DNA of 64,000 nucleotides, from the NCBI RefSeq assembly GCF_000187245.1, contig NC_027863.1:804735-868734 (forward strand), read 5' to 3'. The notes beneath the pieces were generated by a model. That model had not been told where the DNA came from. It worked only from the letters and a program-made list of their open reading frames with translations, and did not search any database. This DNA is from Ogataea parapolymorpha DL-1 (lineage: Eukaryota > Ascomycota > Pichiomycetes > Pichiales > Pichiaceae). Shown in pieces: positions 41,336 through 50,424 of the stretch. The position numbers and the translations under genes were made by a program. The first letter of the stretch is position 1, and each line of letters starts with the position of its first letter.

Positions 41336-42427
41336 ATGCTCCAACAAGATCAGATCACCAGGTCGACCGACTACGATGCCCTCGCATGCAGATTTTCCTG
41401 TCACCTAAAGAAGTATCTGCAGGATAAATACCTCGAGGCTATTATAAGCGGGACCCTCAAATACCAACTGCTGGCAATTGACTCCGAATACAAACGGCTG
41501 GCTGTGAGAAGACAGTTAAGTAAGCAGTTTTTCGGACTTTTTGATGGGACCGGCAAGGCCAAGCTGACCGCAAAACTGCCGGTCGTGCTCAAGTCGCCCG
41601 TAATCAACCGCGGTACATGGATCCGGACCCGTGCCATCGATCTTGTGGTGGATAAATGGCTAGCTGCAAAGACCGCCACACCGGTGCAAATTATTATTCT
41701 CGGATGCGGAAGCGACACAAGGGGCATGAGGCTGCTTGAGAACAATAGCAATTTGACGGTGGTCGAGATCGATTTTGAAGAAACCTGCAGAATAAAAAAA
41801 TATAGTATCTTGGACCAAGAACTGCTGAGGTCTGCAGTTGGTGCCCAACCAGAGCCCGAACCCACCACAGTTGAGCAATTTAATGCATCTTCGGCAGCGC
41901 TGGACACGCCTCGGTACCATCTGGTTCCGCTAGATTTACGCCAGCTCCATTCCATGACACAATTGCCAGCAGTTGATCCGTCATTGCCTACTCTGGTTTT
42001 GAGCGAATGCTGTGTTTGCTACATGGAAGACGTTGAAAGTGATCGTGTTTTGCAGTTTCTGCGTGAAAACCTCGCTGAGGCCGTTCTCGTTGTGTACGAC
42101 CCGATAGGCGGAGAGTCGCCAGGCAACTACGGTGAGATCATGCTGAAAAACCTTTCGATGCGCGGAATTCAGATGCCGTCGCTGCTAAAATATTCCACAA
42201 TCGAAAAGCAGCACGAAAGACTGCAAAAACTCGGTTTCGAGTCCACTAACGTGTCAGACCTAAGCTACATATACAGCCATTGGATACCGGAGGACGAGCT
42301 GGCCGCTATCAACCGCCTGGAGCTGCTGGACGAGCTAGAGGAGCTTAACCTCATCAACAGACACTACTGTCTGATTGTAAGCTCGTGGGGTAGCCCATGG
42401 CATCTACCTCTGCCGTCGCAAATCTGA
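41336..42427 (+). CDS. PPM1: Leucine carboxyl methyltransferase for PP2A
   Basis: A 363-residue SAM-dependent enzyme that methylates the C-terminal leucine of the PP2A catalytic subunit and so controls holoenzyme assembly. The N-terminal STDYDALACRFSCHLKKYL, the SAM-binding IIILGCGSDTRGMRLL (about residues 119-134), VVEIDF, and the signature LSECCVCYME are all present. The length fits the family (S. cerevisiae Ppm1 has 328 residues). It converges on TIM23 with 57 bp between the stops. TAP42, another gene of PP2A control, lies about 9 kb away; this may be chance. Confidence 0.93.
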   Translation: MLQQDQITRSTDYDALACRFSCHLKKYLQDKYLEAIISGTLKYQLLAIDSEYKRLAVRRQLSKQFFGLFDGTGKAKLTAKLPVVLKSPVINRGTWIRTRAIDLVVDKWLAAKTATPVQIIILGCGSDTRGMRLLENNSNLTVVEIDFEETCRIKKYSILDQELLRSAVGAQPEPEPTTVEQFNASSAALDTPRYHLVPLDLRQLHSMTQLPAVDPSLPTLVLSECCVCYMEDVESDRVLQFLRENLAEAVLVVYDPIGGESPGNYGEIMLKNLSMRGIQMPSLLKYSTIEKQHERLQKLGFESTNVSDLSYIYSHWIPEDELAAINRLELLDELEELNLINRHYCLIVSSWGSPWHLPLPSQI

Positions 42428-42484
42428 ATTCTCGCACAGTTCGCATATATACATCTATGACTCGTCATCTATAATCGTTAATCG

Positions 42485-43147
42485 TCAATTGATCAGTCGT
42501 TTGAGTCCACACCATGCTGCGGCCACCAAGGTCATTGCACCAGCCGAATATCCCATAGGTTTGAGACCTTTGCTGCTTCTGAAGAGCGCGCCACTCAAAA
42601 AGCCAGCAGCCAGCGAGTTGAGGTCATCGTGCTTGTTTCTAATGTTGTCCAGAGAAGAGTCAATCAAGTTGTACATAATAGCCAAAACACCAGCATTGTT
42701 ACCCATGTGGGGGCCAAACTTGGTAACCTGGTTCAAAACTGTGTTCAATTTGAGCTTGAATGGAACTGGCCTGAGCTGATTTGTCACAGGGTCCACTCTT
42801 CCCTGCGGCAGATTTTTCAGACCCTCATTTAGTCCACGGATACCTCCAAGACCCAGTCCTAGAACGTACACGGTACCCGTTCCGTAACAAAGATCGTCGG
42901 TCCATCCTCTGGATGGCAACAGCCCGTTGCCGGCACCTTCCAGAGTGGTGAGTTTTTCCTCGTCCAAATCCAGGTATTCGATATCTTTGTCGAGACCGGC
43001 CAAAGGATGCAGCTTGGTTGGATCCAAGGTATTACTTTTCAGAATGCTAGAAATGTCCGAGATTTGGTTGGCATCGAATCCAGCCTGGCCAGCTGGAGCC
43101 ACTGGCGTCTCTTTCTTCTCCTGCTTACTTCCAAACAGCCACGACAT
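42485..43147 (-). CDS. TIM23: Mitochondrial inner-membrane import channel subunit
   Basis: A 220-residue subunit of the presequence translocase. The N-terminus begins MSWLFG and keeps the intermembrane-space receptor region (LHPLAGLDKDIEYLDLDEEKL). Four membrane segments follow, with GWTDDLCYGTG, KFGPHMGNNAGVLA and RSSKGLKPMGYSAG, the Tim17/22/23 signature. The length matches S. cerevisiae Tim23 (222). In S. cerevisiae TIM23 is next to ACC1; here two genes separate them. Confidence 0.97.
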   Translation of the reverse strand: MSWLFGSKQEKKETPVAPAGQAGFDANQISDISSILKSNTLDPTKLHPLAGLDKDIEYLDLDEEKLTTLEGAGNGLLPSRGWTDDLCYGTGTVYVLGLGLGGIRGLNEGLKNLPQGRVDPVTNQLRPVPFKLKLNTVLNQVTKFGPHMGNNAGVLAIMYNLIDSSLDNIRNKHDDLNSLAAGFLSGALFRSSKGLKPMGYSAGAMTLVAAAWCGLKRLIN

Positions 43148-43434
43148 GGTTATTGTATCGTAAATAGTGACTCAATTAGCTGTGGCAAACACTCGGTGGT
43201 ACCTTGAATTTGAAAATTTTTTTTCACTTTTCAACCGGGTAATTGCCCATTTACGAAAATACATAAAAATATGGGGATCCATTATGCGTTTGCAGATGGA
43301 AATATTGCTTCCTGGCCGACTCGGCCCACCCAGTACAACTATTCTGCACTGTGATGGCAAGAATTCGGCAATTTCTCTTTGGAAACTTTATTTAAATACT
43401 TTCTATTTTCTCTAATTTCTCACCGTCGCATTCC

Positions 43435-43992
43435 ATGCTAGAAAACAAGGATAGCACAGACCTCTCATCTGCTAGCTCCGTGCAGCTGAGTCTATCTGCA
43501 TACATGTCGATCAGCTCATCCAGGCGGTCTTCTTACGACCGGCGGAAACAGCTCTTCACCCCAGCCACCTCTATGTCCCAGCTCTCGCTTGGTGCACGGT
43601 CAGCAAATAACCCCGGATCCGAAATTACTTACGGCTCTAGGAATTTGGCCCGTGAGCACAAATCAAATTTCCTCCATAGCTACCAGCCTACTTTTGAGCC
43701 CTATTACGACCCACACCTGCTGCGCAAAAAGACTCTCGACTACCTGAAAGCTAAACTCCCTCACTTGTCGCCGCAACAATTCGATTTTTTGGTGGCAGAA
43801 CAGGTGCCTCTTCAAGTGTCTCCTCCTTACGAAAAAATGTGCGTGGCATTATCCTCGGGAAAGGATGCTAAAAAGGTTTCTTCTCCCCGTGTGCCAGCTG
43901 AGTTGAGCACTACCTCGCTGGCGACGTTCCAGTTTAAATACTTCTCATACCTGTTGAATACTGAGCTGCAAAGATTCACCAGATCACTCTAA
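43435..43992 (+). CDS. Serine-rich protein of unknown function
   Basis: A 185-residue protein I do not recognise. The first 70 residues are Ser/Arg-rich and probably disordered, with basophilic kinase-type sites (SSRRSSYDRRK). A more ordered part from about residue 78 (YQPTFEPYYDPHLLRKKTLD) runs to a hydrophobic end. No signal peptide or membrane segment is seen. It is divergent from TIM23 (287 bp apart) and is followed in tandem by the transporter gene 60 bp on. Confidence 0.5.
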   Translation: MLENKDSTDLSSASSVQLSLSAYMSISSSRRSSYDRRKQLFTPATSMSQLSLGARSANNPGSEITYGSRNLAREHKSNFLHSYQPTFEPYYDPHLLRKKTLDYLKAKLPHLSPQQFDFLVAEQVPLQVSPPYEKMCVALSSGKDAKKVSSPRVPAELSTTSLATFQFKYFSYLLNTELQRFTRSL

Positions 43993-44052
43993 GTGTCGAC
44001 GCGTCGATCGCCCGCAAAAATAAATAATAGCCACAGTTTCTGTTACCCAATT

Positions 44053-45039
44053 ATGTCTTCGCTGACCGTCACCAGAAGCGCTATTGAAAGGGCGAAGCGA
44101 TCGCGCGACTGGTCTTTGGGACTCTTCTTTCTTTTCTGCGTGGTTGGACTCTGGGTTTTATCGTCAGTGCTGCTCAACGACCTGTTTGAGAAAGACATCT
44201 ATTCAAAACCGTTTTTCATCACATGGATAAACACTGCATCCTTCGCGCTCTATCTCATTCCCTACCATTTGTCAAACCACACGGAATTTGATCTCGATGC
44301 AGAATATCTACCGCTGACTGTCAAAGAGACTATCCAGTTGGCATTCTGGTTCTGCACCTTGTGGTTCCTGTCTAATTTAGTCACAAACGCATCGCTACTA
44401 TACACCTCCGTGTCCTCCCAGACCATCCTATCATCGACGTCGTCCTTTTTCACCATGATAGTTGGCGCTTTGTTCCTGATTGAGCGCATTAATAAAACAA
44501 AGCTGGCCTCTATCGTGATGTCCTTTGTCGGCGTTGTACTTGTCACCCGCAACGATGACCCGTCGCCAACCGAAACCAAACAATACGTTGTTATGGGCAA
44601 TATTCTTGCATTATCGGGCGCCTTCCTGTACGGAGTCTACTCAATATTGCTCAAGCTGAAAATCAAGAACGACAGCAGAATCGACATGAGACTTTTCTTT
44701 GGCTTTGTCGGTATCTTCAACCTGCTATTCTTATGGCCACCGTTAGTTTTGCTGGACAAAATGGGGTACGAGAAATTCGAGCTCCCGCCAACCTCGTACG
44801 TGTATTTCGTGGTCATATTCAATTGTGCCATCTCGTTTCTCGCGGATTTCCTCTGGGCCCGTGCCATGCTTCTCACGTCGCCATTGACGGTCACGCTAGG
44901 TTTATCGCTGACAATACCATTTGCCATGGTGTGCGACTTCGTGTTCAAACACAAGGTCAACTCAGGGGTGTATATTATGGGAGCGTTGTTTATTTGCTTG
45001 TCTTTCTACTTTGTGAACAAAAGTGAAAGCGAGCAGTAG
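44053..45039 (+). CDS. Drug/metabolite-type transporter, YML018C/Thi74-like
   Basis: A 328-residue membrane protein with about ten hydrophobic segments in the EamA/SLC35F arrangement (LGLFFLFCVVGLWVLSSVLL; SSFFTMIVGALFLIERI; NILALSGAFLYGVYSILL). The NASLLYTSVSSQTILSSTSS segment is typical of fungal proteins related to S. cerevisiae YML018C and Thi74, which sit in the vacuolar or mitochondrial membrane; their substrate is unsettled. The frame extends 20 codons upstream to a GTG, but the ATG at 44053 follows a normal leader. Its stop lies 1 bp from the stop of convergent OST3. Confidence 0.8.
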   Translation: MSSLTVTRSAIERAKRSRDWSLGLFFLFCVVGLWVLSSVLLNDLFEKDIYSKPFFITWINTASFALYLIPYHLSNHTEFDLDAEYLPLTVKETIQLAFWFCTLWFLSNLVTNASLLYTSVSSQTILSSTSSFFTMIVGALFLIERINKTKLASIVMSFVGVVLVTRNDDPSPTETKQYVVMGNILALSGAFLYGVYSILLKLKIKNDSRIDMRLFFGFVGIFNLLFLWPPLVLLDKMGYEKFELPPTSYVYFVVIFNCAISFLADFLWARAMLLTSPLTVTLGLSLTIPFAMVCDFVFKHKVNSGVYIMGALFICLSFYFVNKSESEQ

Positions 45040-45040
45040 T

Positions 45041-46069
45041 CTAGAAAATAGGTATATAAAGGTATGTGAATGGATAACCGGGGTCTTTTGATTTGAACAT
45101 GCTGGTGAATAAGTTGTAGGTGATGAAGAGCATGCCAGCAAAGAGGAGCATGCCAGCAGGCCGGTTTTCCTTTGGTATCCGTGGGACACCTTGGATTAGG
45201 AGCCATAGAAGAAGCGAAAATATCATCTGGAACGCTATCGACAATGTGACCTCGGCTCCGATCATGTTCTGGACTCCAGGGGTCAGAAATTTAAGGCTTC
45301 CATCTTTGTCTTTGACCAAGAACGGTACGTTTCTTTGCACAGCAAAGTTCACGCCGGAAAAGAATATGTATATTGAGATGATGCTCAGGACCAGCATCGC
45401 TGTTCCATTTTTTATTCTGTCGAGCACTTTCTGTCTTCTAGACCTCAGAATCCTGAATAGAACGAAAAAGCCTGCGCAGTACTTCAATGCCAGCACCAAG
45501 TCCATTGGCTTGTTGATCACAATTTTAGTCTGGGTGAGCTCTCCCAAAAACGTGGCAAATCGGAGCTCCTGGTCCGCTTGCTTGACGGTGTCCGTTATTG
45601 GATAGGTGTAATGTTCGCTGACAATAGATAAGCTCTCCGGCATTGGGATTCTTTTGTCAAATGCATCGTCGCTGTCAACAGGTTTATAGATAAAGGAAGA
45701 TATAGGGTAGATCCAGAGATGTGGCACGGTGCTTATATTGTATTTCTGGAAGTGTGCAATGTTGTCGCCGGCATCGACAGAGAGAAAAAATACCTTTTGG
45801 AACGACGGGTTCGATTCATAGAATGAGCGCGCAACTGTTTCATACACGGGCTGGAAATACTGGCAGAGCTGGCATTTCTGGTTTGTTTGTGCCGTCAAAA
45901 ACGAGACAAGAAAGTAATCCTTCTCTCCTTCGAAGAAGCTGTCAAACTCGCTTGACTTGACCCGGATGATTCCGGACGGAGACTGCAATCGCCGTTCGGT
46001 GAGTTCCTCGGCACTGAATGCGGCGCGACATGCGGCCAGGAAATAGGCCAATGCTAAAATAAACCGCAT
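45041..46069 (-). CDS. OST3: Oligosaccharyltransferase thioredoxin-like subunit Ost3/Ost6
   Basis: A 342-residue ER protein. A signal peptide (MRFILALAYFLAACRAAFSA) leads into a lumenal thioredoxin-fold domain with the redox motif Cys66-Gln-Leu-Cys69. Four membrane segments follow (around LALKYCAGFFVLFRIL, MLVLSIISIYIFFSGV, AEVTLSIAFQMIFSLLLWLL and MLLFAGMLFITYNLF). The subunit holds cysteine-containing acceptor proteins near the N-glycosylation active site. S. cerevisiae has OST3 and OST6; the CxxC and length fit either, and OST3 is the usual name for a single copy. The codon before the ATG is GTG, so the start is at 46069. Confidence 0.9.
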   Translation of the reverse strand: MRFILALAYFLAACRAAFSAEELTERRLQSPSGIIRVKSSEFDSFFEGEKDYFLVSFLTAQTNQKCQLCQYFQPVYETVARSFYESNPSFQKVFFLSVDAGDNIAHFQKYNISTVPHLWIYPISSFIYKPVDSDDAFDKRIPMPESLSIVSEHYTYPITDTVKQADQELRFATFLGELTQTKIVINKPMDLVLALKYCAGFFVLFRILRSRRQKVLDRIKNGTAMLVLSIISIYIFFSGVNFAVQRNVPFLVKDKDGSLKFLTPGVQNMIGAEVTLSIAFQMIFSLLLWLLIQGVPRIPKENRPAGMLLFAGMLFITYNLFTSMFKSKDPGYPFTYLYIPIF

Positions 46070-46159
46070 CACAACAAGAAAAATAGTGGTTACTATACAA
46101 CTGAAATCTAAGTGTACACAAAAATTATAATGAGCTCGCCGATCGACGCGACGTAAATC

Positions 46160-46780
46160 TTAGCAGATACTAAATTTGCGCAGCACAAAGGTCTCACCAG
46201 CGTTCATGTCGGTGTATTGTTTAAGATCCAGTGAGCGCGAACTAGGAACAATGTGGGGTCTTGGCGGCGGCGTAAGAAATTTCTGGTTTTCGTTGATCAT
46301 CGTCACGGAGTCGGATAAGTTAGAGAGACTGCGTTGGTATTGGCAGAGATTAGACTTCAGTTGGCTGCGCAAGTCGGCGACGTTCGACTCAAGTAGTTTG
46401 GTCTTGAGTTTGAGCTGCTTTATCAGCTTCTCCTTCTCGCTGTTTTCGGCAACTAGTGTTTCCATAGACGAGGCATTGGACGAAACGGAATTGGTAGGTG
46501 ACGTAGGGTCCACCACTATAGCTGCTCTCTTTTTGCAAAGGGTCTCCATGTATTCGAGCTCGTCGATGAGCTTGAGTATCATGAACTTCTGCTTTGTCAC
46601 TTGTTCCTTGAGCATTTTGTTTTCGGCCTCCAGCTCGTCGTATCTCTTTACTTCGGCGTCCTCTGGAAACGCGTCCACGGAAGGAGTCTTTGGAGAGAGG
46701 AAGGTTTTGGACCTGCGGACGATTCGCGTTTTCGACCTTGAAAACAGACTGAACGTCGACTTTTTGTTCTCTGAGCTCAT
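46160..46780 (-). CDS. Small coiled-coil protein of unknown function
   Basis: A 206-residue protein. The first 40 residues are basic and Ser/Thr-rich (SLFSRSKTRIVRRSKTFLSP). Two coiled-coil stretches follow, at about 47-85 and 110-150 (EKEKLIKQLKLKTKLLESNV), and the end is Pro-rich. I recognise no family. An MCB-like ACGCGC lies about 180 bp upstream (46959-46964), so cell-cycle expression is possible but weakly supported. Confidence 0.5.
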   Translation of the reverse strand: MSSENKKSTFSLFSRSKTRIVRRSKTFLSPKTPSVDAFPEDAEVKRYDELEAENKMLKEQVTKQKFMILKLIDELEYMETLCKKRAAIVVDPTSPTNSVSSNASSMETLVAENSEKEKLIKQLKLKTKLLESNVADLRSQLKSNLCQYQRSLSNLSDSVTMINENQKFLTPPPRPHIVPSSRSLDLKQYTDMNAGETFVLRKFSIC

Positions 46781-47037
46781 TAGCGATAATCAAATGGATT
46801 CGAGATAGCGTCCCAGCGGATATATAAACAAGGGTTGGTGGAGAAGACTGGCACGAGATGGAAATAAACTAAAAAGGCAATGCATCGCCCAAATAATAAT
46901 TCGTGCAGCATAATCTAAACAATTACAATAGAAAACGCATTTATCCGCCGCATTGTTGACGCGCAATTAAAAACTTTAAATATCGGTAAAAGCGAGAATG
47001 TTGTGGTGTTTACATGATCCTTCAACTGTATGTTTGT

Positions 47038-48582
47038 TTACTTGGATTCTAAATACAGTGATCGGCTGTAGTACAGATTAGGATGTGTGATCGACGTTTC
47101 GTCCACCGTGTCACCGTTCTTTAGCAATGTGTCGATCTTTTCTCCGTGCACGAGCTCGAACACCTTGGTGCATGCAACCTGGTACTCGCCCCGGTCGCTG
47201 AGCTCCAGAACGTCGTCTAGTCGAGCTCCCTGGTCCAATCCCATTTTCTGCAGCTGGTCGGCCAATTGATCGCGATGCAGATCCCGATACGGACACCCGT
47301 GGTACTCGTTCTTACTTGGACGCGGCTTGCTCAGGATCGTGCGACAGTCCCACGGCTTGTAGTTGATGCGTCCACCTTCTAGACCGTAATTGTGTCTGAA
47401 AGTGTATTTGTACTCCTTGTTGAACCTCTCGATCGACATCGACCCCGGTCCAGACGTGAATTGTATCTGCCAGAACCGTAGTGCTTCCTCTGCACTTAGG
47501 CCAATGCCTTTCAAAAATAGCGACAGTTGTTGTCTGCCTTGGTATTTCAAGTGGTGGTCGCTCATAACGCCCTGCATCAGACGGTTCATGCATAACGGCA
47601 TGTGTTTCATGAGACTAGGAACGCTCTCCGCGGTCACCGACCCGTCGTTCGTCTCAGAGCCACCAAGTTCCGATTGATAATCCATCGAGGCGTACCCGCG
47701 CGAAAGGTTGTTGAGTACCGGAATGAGACGGTCGTCCTCATCCAGCGTCGGAAGAGCACGCATCGTGACATTGAGCTGCTCCGCGAGGTGTTTGCTGAAC
47801 TCAGTCAAAATCAGCGAGAGTTGCTGGAACTGTGCGACAAACGCCTTACCGCGGCGCAGAAACGACTGTCTGGTGGAGACTAGCTCCGGAACAAACTCGA
47901 ACGGGATCTTGTAGAATTTCTCTGCCGCTAAAAACGCCCTCACCTGCTCGTCTGTCACCTTCTTCGTGCGCTGGTATTCCACGGTCTGGGTCAAAATAGA
48001 ACGTGCCGTGTTGTAGCAGCAGGCCATCAACTCGCTCTGGAACTCCTGTTTCTCCTCCTCGGATACGGTCTCCCACGGCAGATCGAGAGACGCGACGAAA
48101 TCTTTCTGTTCCTGTATCGACATCATATTGAATCTGAGTCGGAACAGTAGAGTTTCGGCGCGTATAAAACGCGACCTGAGCTCTTCGGAACGACAAAATG
48201 CCAGTCGAAGAATGAAATGCGAGTAGTGGTCCTTCTTGCGCTCTAAATACAAAGACGTCGACTCTCTGTTAGGTAAATTCATAGGCAACAGCTTGGACAA
48301 CAGTGGTTTCATTATTATCTCAATATCTTTAAACGACTTGCCCCTGCTAACACATGATTCAAGCTCCAGAACAACCTTTAGTCTGTCAATCGCCCAGGTC
48401 TCAAACTCCTCCAGAGTGATCTCCTCAAAGGGAGGCACTTTGTAGAAGGACAGCCTGTGGGGATATATAGAGAGATCGTCTTTGAACCCCTTGCTGCCCA
48501 GACGACGGTACCCTGACTCTCCAGCCTGGATCTCATCAAAGTTCCGGCGTCCGTCTGTTCTCCGCTTGACTTTTCTAAACAT
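47038..48582 (-). CDS. PRI2: DNA primase large subunit
   Basis: A 514-residue subunit of DNA polymerase alpha-primase, needed to start RNA primers and hand them to the polymerase. The N-terminus (MFRKVKRR) and EEITLEEFETWAIDRLKVVLELE match yeast Pri2. The C-terminal iron-sulfur domain keeps its four cysteine ligands, in MPLCMN, PWDCRT, HGCPYRD and VACTKVFE, along with QLSLFLKGIGLSAEEALRFW and YTFRHNYGLEG. The length is close to S. cerevisiae Pri2 (528). An MCB element lies just before the start. Confidence 0.97.
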   Translation of the reverse strand: MFRKVKRRTDGRRNFDEIQAGESGYRRLGSKGFKDDLSIYPHRLSFYKVPPFEEITLEEFETWAIDRLKVVLELESCVSRGKSFKDIEIIMKPLLSKLLPMNLPNRESTSLYLERKKDHYSHFILRLAFCRSEELRSRFIRAETLLFRLRFNMMSIQEQKDFVASLDLPWETVSEEEKQEFQSELMACCYNTARSILTQTVEYQRTKKVTDEQVRAFLAAEKFYKIPFEFVPELVSTRQSFLRRGKAFVAQFQQLSLILTEFSKHLAEQLNVTMRALPTLDEDDRLIPVLNNLSRGYASMDYQSELGGSETNDGSVTAESVPSLMKHMPLCMNRLMQGVMSDHHLKYQGRQQLSLFLKGIGLSAEEALRFWQIQFTSGPGSMSIERFNKEYKYTFRHNYGLEGGRINYKPWDCRTILSKPRPSKNEYHGCPYRDLHRDQLADQLQKMGLDQGARLDDVLELSDRGEYQVACTKVFELVHGEKIDTLLKNGDTVDETSITHPNLYYSRSLYLESK

Positions 48583-48608
48583 TGGGGAGCGTGTTTTAAA
48601 ATTGAAAG

Positions 48609-48614
48609 ACGCGT
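48609..48614. promoter_or_regulatory. MCB (MluI box) ACGCGT before PRI2
   Basis: The palindrome ACGCGT lies 27-32 bp upstream of the PRI2 ATG. In S. cerevisiae MBF (Mbp1-Swi6) binds this word to drive DNA-synthesis genes at G1/S. The site is very near the start codon, so the leader must be short or the site may lie within it. Confidence 0.5.
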
Positions 48615-48697
48615 TTTTTACCTACCTTGCACAGCCGTAATCATAAATAAATGTATATATGAATGGTAGCTATCCAAGAAAAAAATTATGCCTTTGC

Positions 48698-50308
48698 CTA
48701 ACGTAATCCCGGACCGTACTCAAGACAGTACCCAAGCCAGGATCTTCTGATGCATGTGGTATTTCCTCCTGTGTGCGTGCTGGTGCTGATGTCGCTCGTC
48801 TTGCTGTATATCGTGCTTGTCGCGAAGGTAGTCTTCACCGAGCTGGGATCGTCCGCCCATTCGTAGCAGCGGCCATACCATGTGCGCTTCAAACATCTTC
48901 GTCCAGGGGGGTCGGAGGGTATTGGTGACGGGGAGGTAGCTGTGGTTCTGTACCGATCGCCAGAATGGTCCACAAATCTCCAATTATAACAGTCGTAGCA
49001 TGGTGGGGATTTGACGCACTCGGCAGTGTCGTTGTAGACCATCAAAACGTCGCTGATGATAGTCCTTATCCTGTGGTTTAGCAGGTTCACATGCCATCCC
49101 AGGTCGTTTACCACGTCGTAAACACACTTCTTTCCCGAATGGCACTGTGTTTCCAATGCGTAACCGGCCAAAGAGCATGTAGAAGACGCACCGTTGCAAA
49201 CACCCATAAAAATAGGGTCCGCAGTATTTCCAACATGCCAAATGTTTTCCATCTCCTCTGGTAACCCTGGTGGCATTGGTAGGTGCAATCTGCGGGTGGC
49301 CAGCAATTCTCCCACGGCTTCAAATGAGACAGCAGGAAGGCCAAACGTGCGGCCAAGAAGCGAACTTAGCGATCCTCCCAATGAATGTCCTGTGACCCAT
49401 ATCTCCGACTCTGGATACATGTGCGTCACGTTGCGGTAGATTTCTAAGACGGCTTTGTAGTATCTGTCCGGTCGCCTTAGTTCCTGTTCCAAACAGTTCT
49501 GGTTACAGGTGTACGACTCTTCGTAGCAGTCGCATACTGTTTTCCACAACGACGACACTCTCGCGCAACAGCAAGAGAAGAGTAAGTTGTCATTTGTCTT
49601 ATCCTGCTCGACTGTCTGGCCGTCTCCTCCCGTGTTTAAGCCCGCAGCTGATGTGCCTTTAATTGAAATTATCACGATTGTTTCTTCAGGATCGGTGAAA
49701 ACATGACCTCTCACACCTCCATTTTCCCATCCAAAACGCTCCGACTCGTTGTACTTGTCGCCTACATCATTCCAGTCAGCATCAGTCGGGAGGCCAACAT
49801 AAGCGTCCGATGACATTAGGGCCAAACTGACGATTGTCTCCTTATCGCTCATATTCGGAATCAAGAGAGATTCTTGTTGCCAATCAAACTCGATCATACG
49901 CGAAGCAGGACCATTTTCAAGGGCAAAGTCAAGATATGACTCCACAAAGTCGGGCGACCGGTCCGCCAATCTGATAGTTTGTCCCTCTGTATGTCTGATC
50001 ACAAGCTCTTGCTCAAAAGGAGAGACGTTAAATAAATCCATATCCTCGATGTGTGCCATCTGGGACCCTGCAGAGTTGTAAATGCTAAGAAACTCATCAT
50101 CTATATCCAATCTTTTGTGAGTCTTGCCATCTGCAGCGTTGTGGAATATATGTTTGATCTTGAAGGCCGATGAGGGAGACGTAAAAGACACTTGGACTGG
50201 AGCGGGGCGAGGAATGTATATCGCCATTGCTTTGTAAAGGACAGTTACCACGACACCTAAAACTAGTATCGTCGTTACTGGCCATCTCATAAGGGTGGAG
50301 TTTCCCAT
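48698..50308 (-). CDS. ATG15: Vacuolar phospholipase for autophagic bodies
   Basis: A 536-residue type II membrane lipase that breaks down autophagic and Cvt body membranes in the vacuole. One N-terminal membrane segment (TTILVLGVVVTVLYKAMAIY) serves for sorting through the multivesicular body pathway. The class 3 lipase domain has the nucleophile Ser309 in GHSLGG; Asp364 and His412 are likely partners. Many cysteines (SCCCAR, CDCYEESYTCNQNC) suit a lumenal disulfide-rich domain. N-glycosylation sequons are present. The Ser/Thr-rich tail (TTFATSTIYSKTSD) is typical of fungal Atg15. Confidence 0.95.
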   Translation of the reverse strand: MGNSTLMRWPVTTILVLGVVVTVLYKAMAIYIPRPAPVQVSFTSPSSAFKIKHIFHNAADGKTHKRLDIDDEFLSIYNSAGSQMAHIEDMDLFNVSPFEQELVIRHTEGQTIRLADRSPDFVESYLDFALENGPASRMIEFDWQQESLLIPNMSDKETIVSLALMSSDAYVGLPTDADWNDVGDKYNESERFGWENGGVRGHVFTDPEETIVIISIKGTSAAGLNTGGDGQTVEQDKTNDNLLFSCCCARVSSLWKTVCDCYEESYTCNQNCLEQELRRPDRYYKAVLEIYRNVTHMYPESEIWVTGHSLGGSLSSLLGRTFGLPAVSFEAVGELLATRRLHLPMPPGLPEEMENIWHVGNTADPIFMGVCNGASSTCSLAGYALETQCHSGKKCVYDVVNDLGWHVNLLNHRIRTIISDVLMVYNDTAECVKSPPCYDCYNWRFVDHSGDRYRTTATSPSPIPSDPPGRRCLKRTWYGRCYEWADDPSSVKTTFATSTIYSKTSDISTSTHTGGNTTCIRRSWLGYCLEYGPGLR

Positions 50309-50424
50309 GGTGGAATCAAGTGCAACAATTTGCCGTCAGAAATAATCAGCTAGAATTTAGTCTAGATAAAGCTACATGGTAGGTGTCAGGTGTGGTTAAT
50401 AGATAATAGCGTTCATTAGTATAC

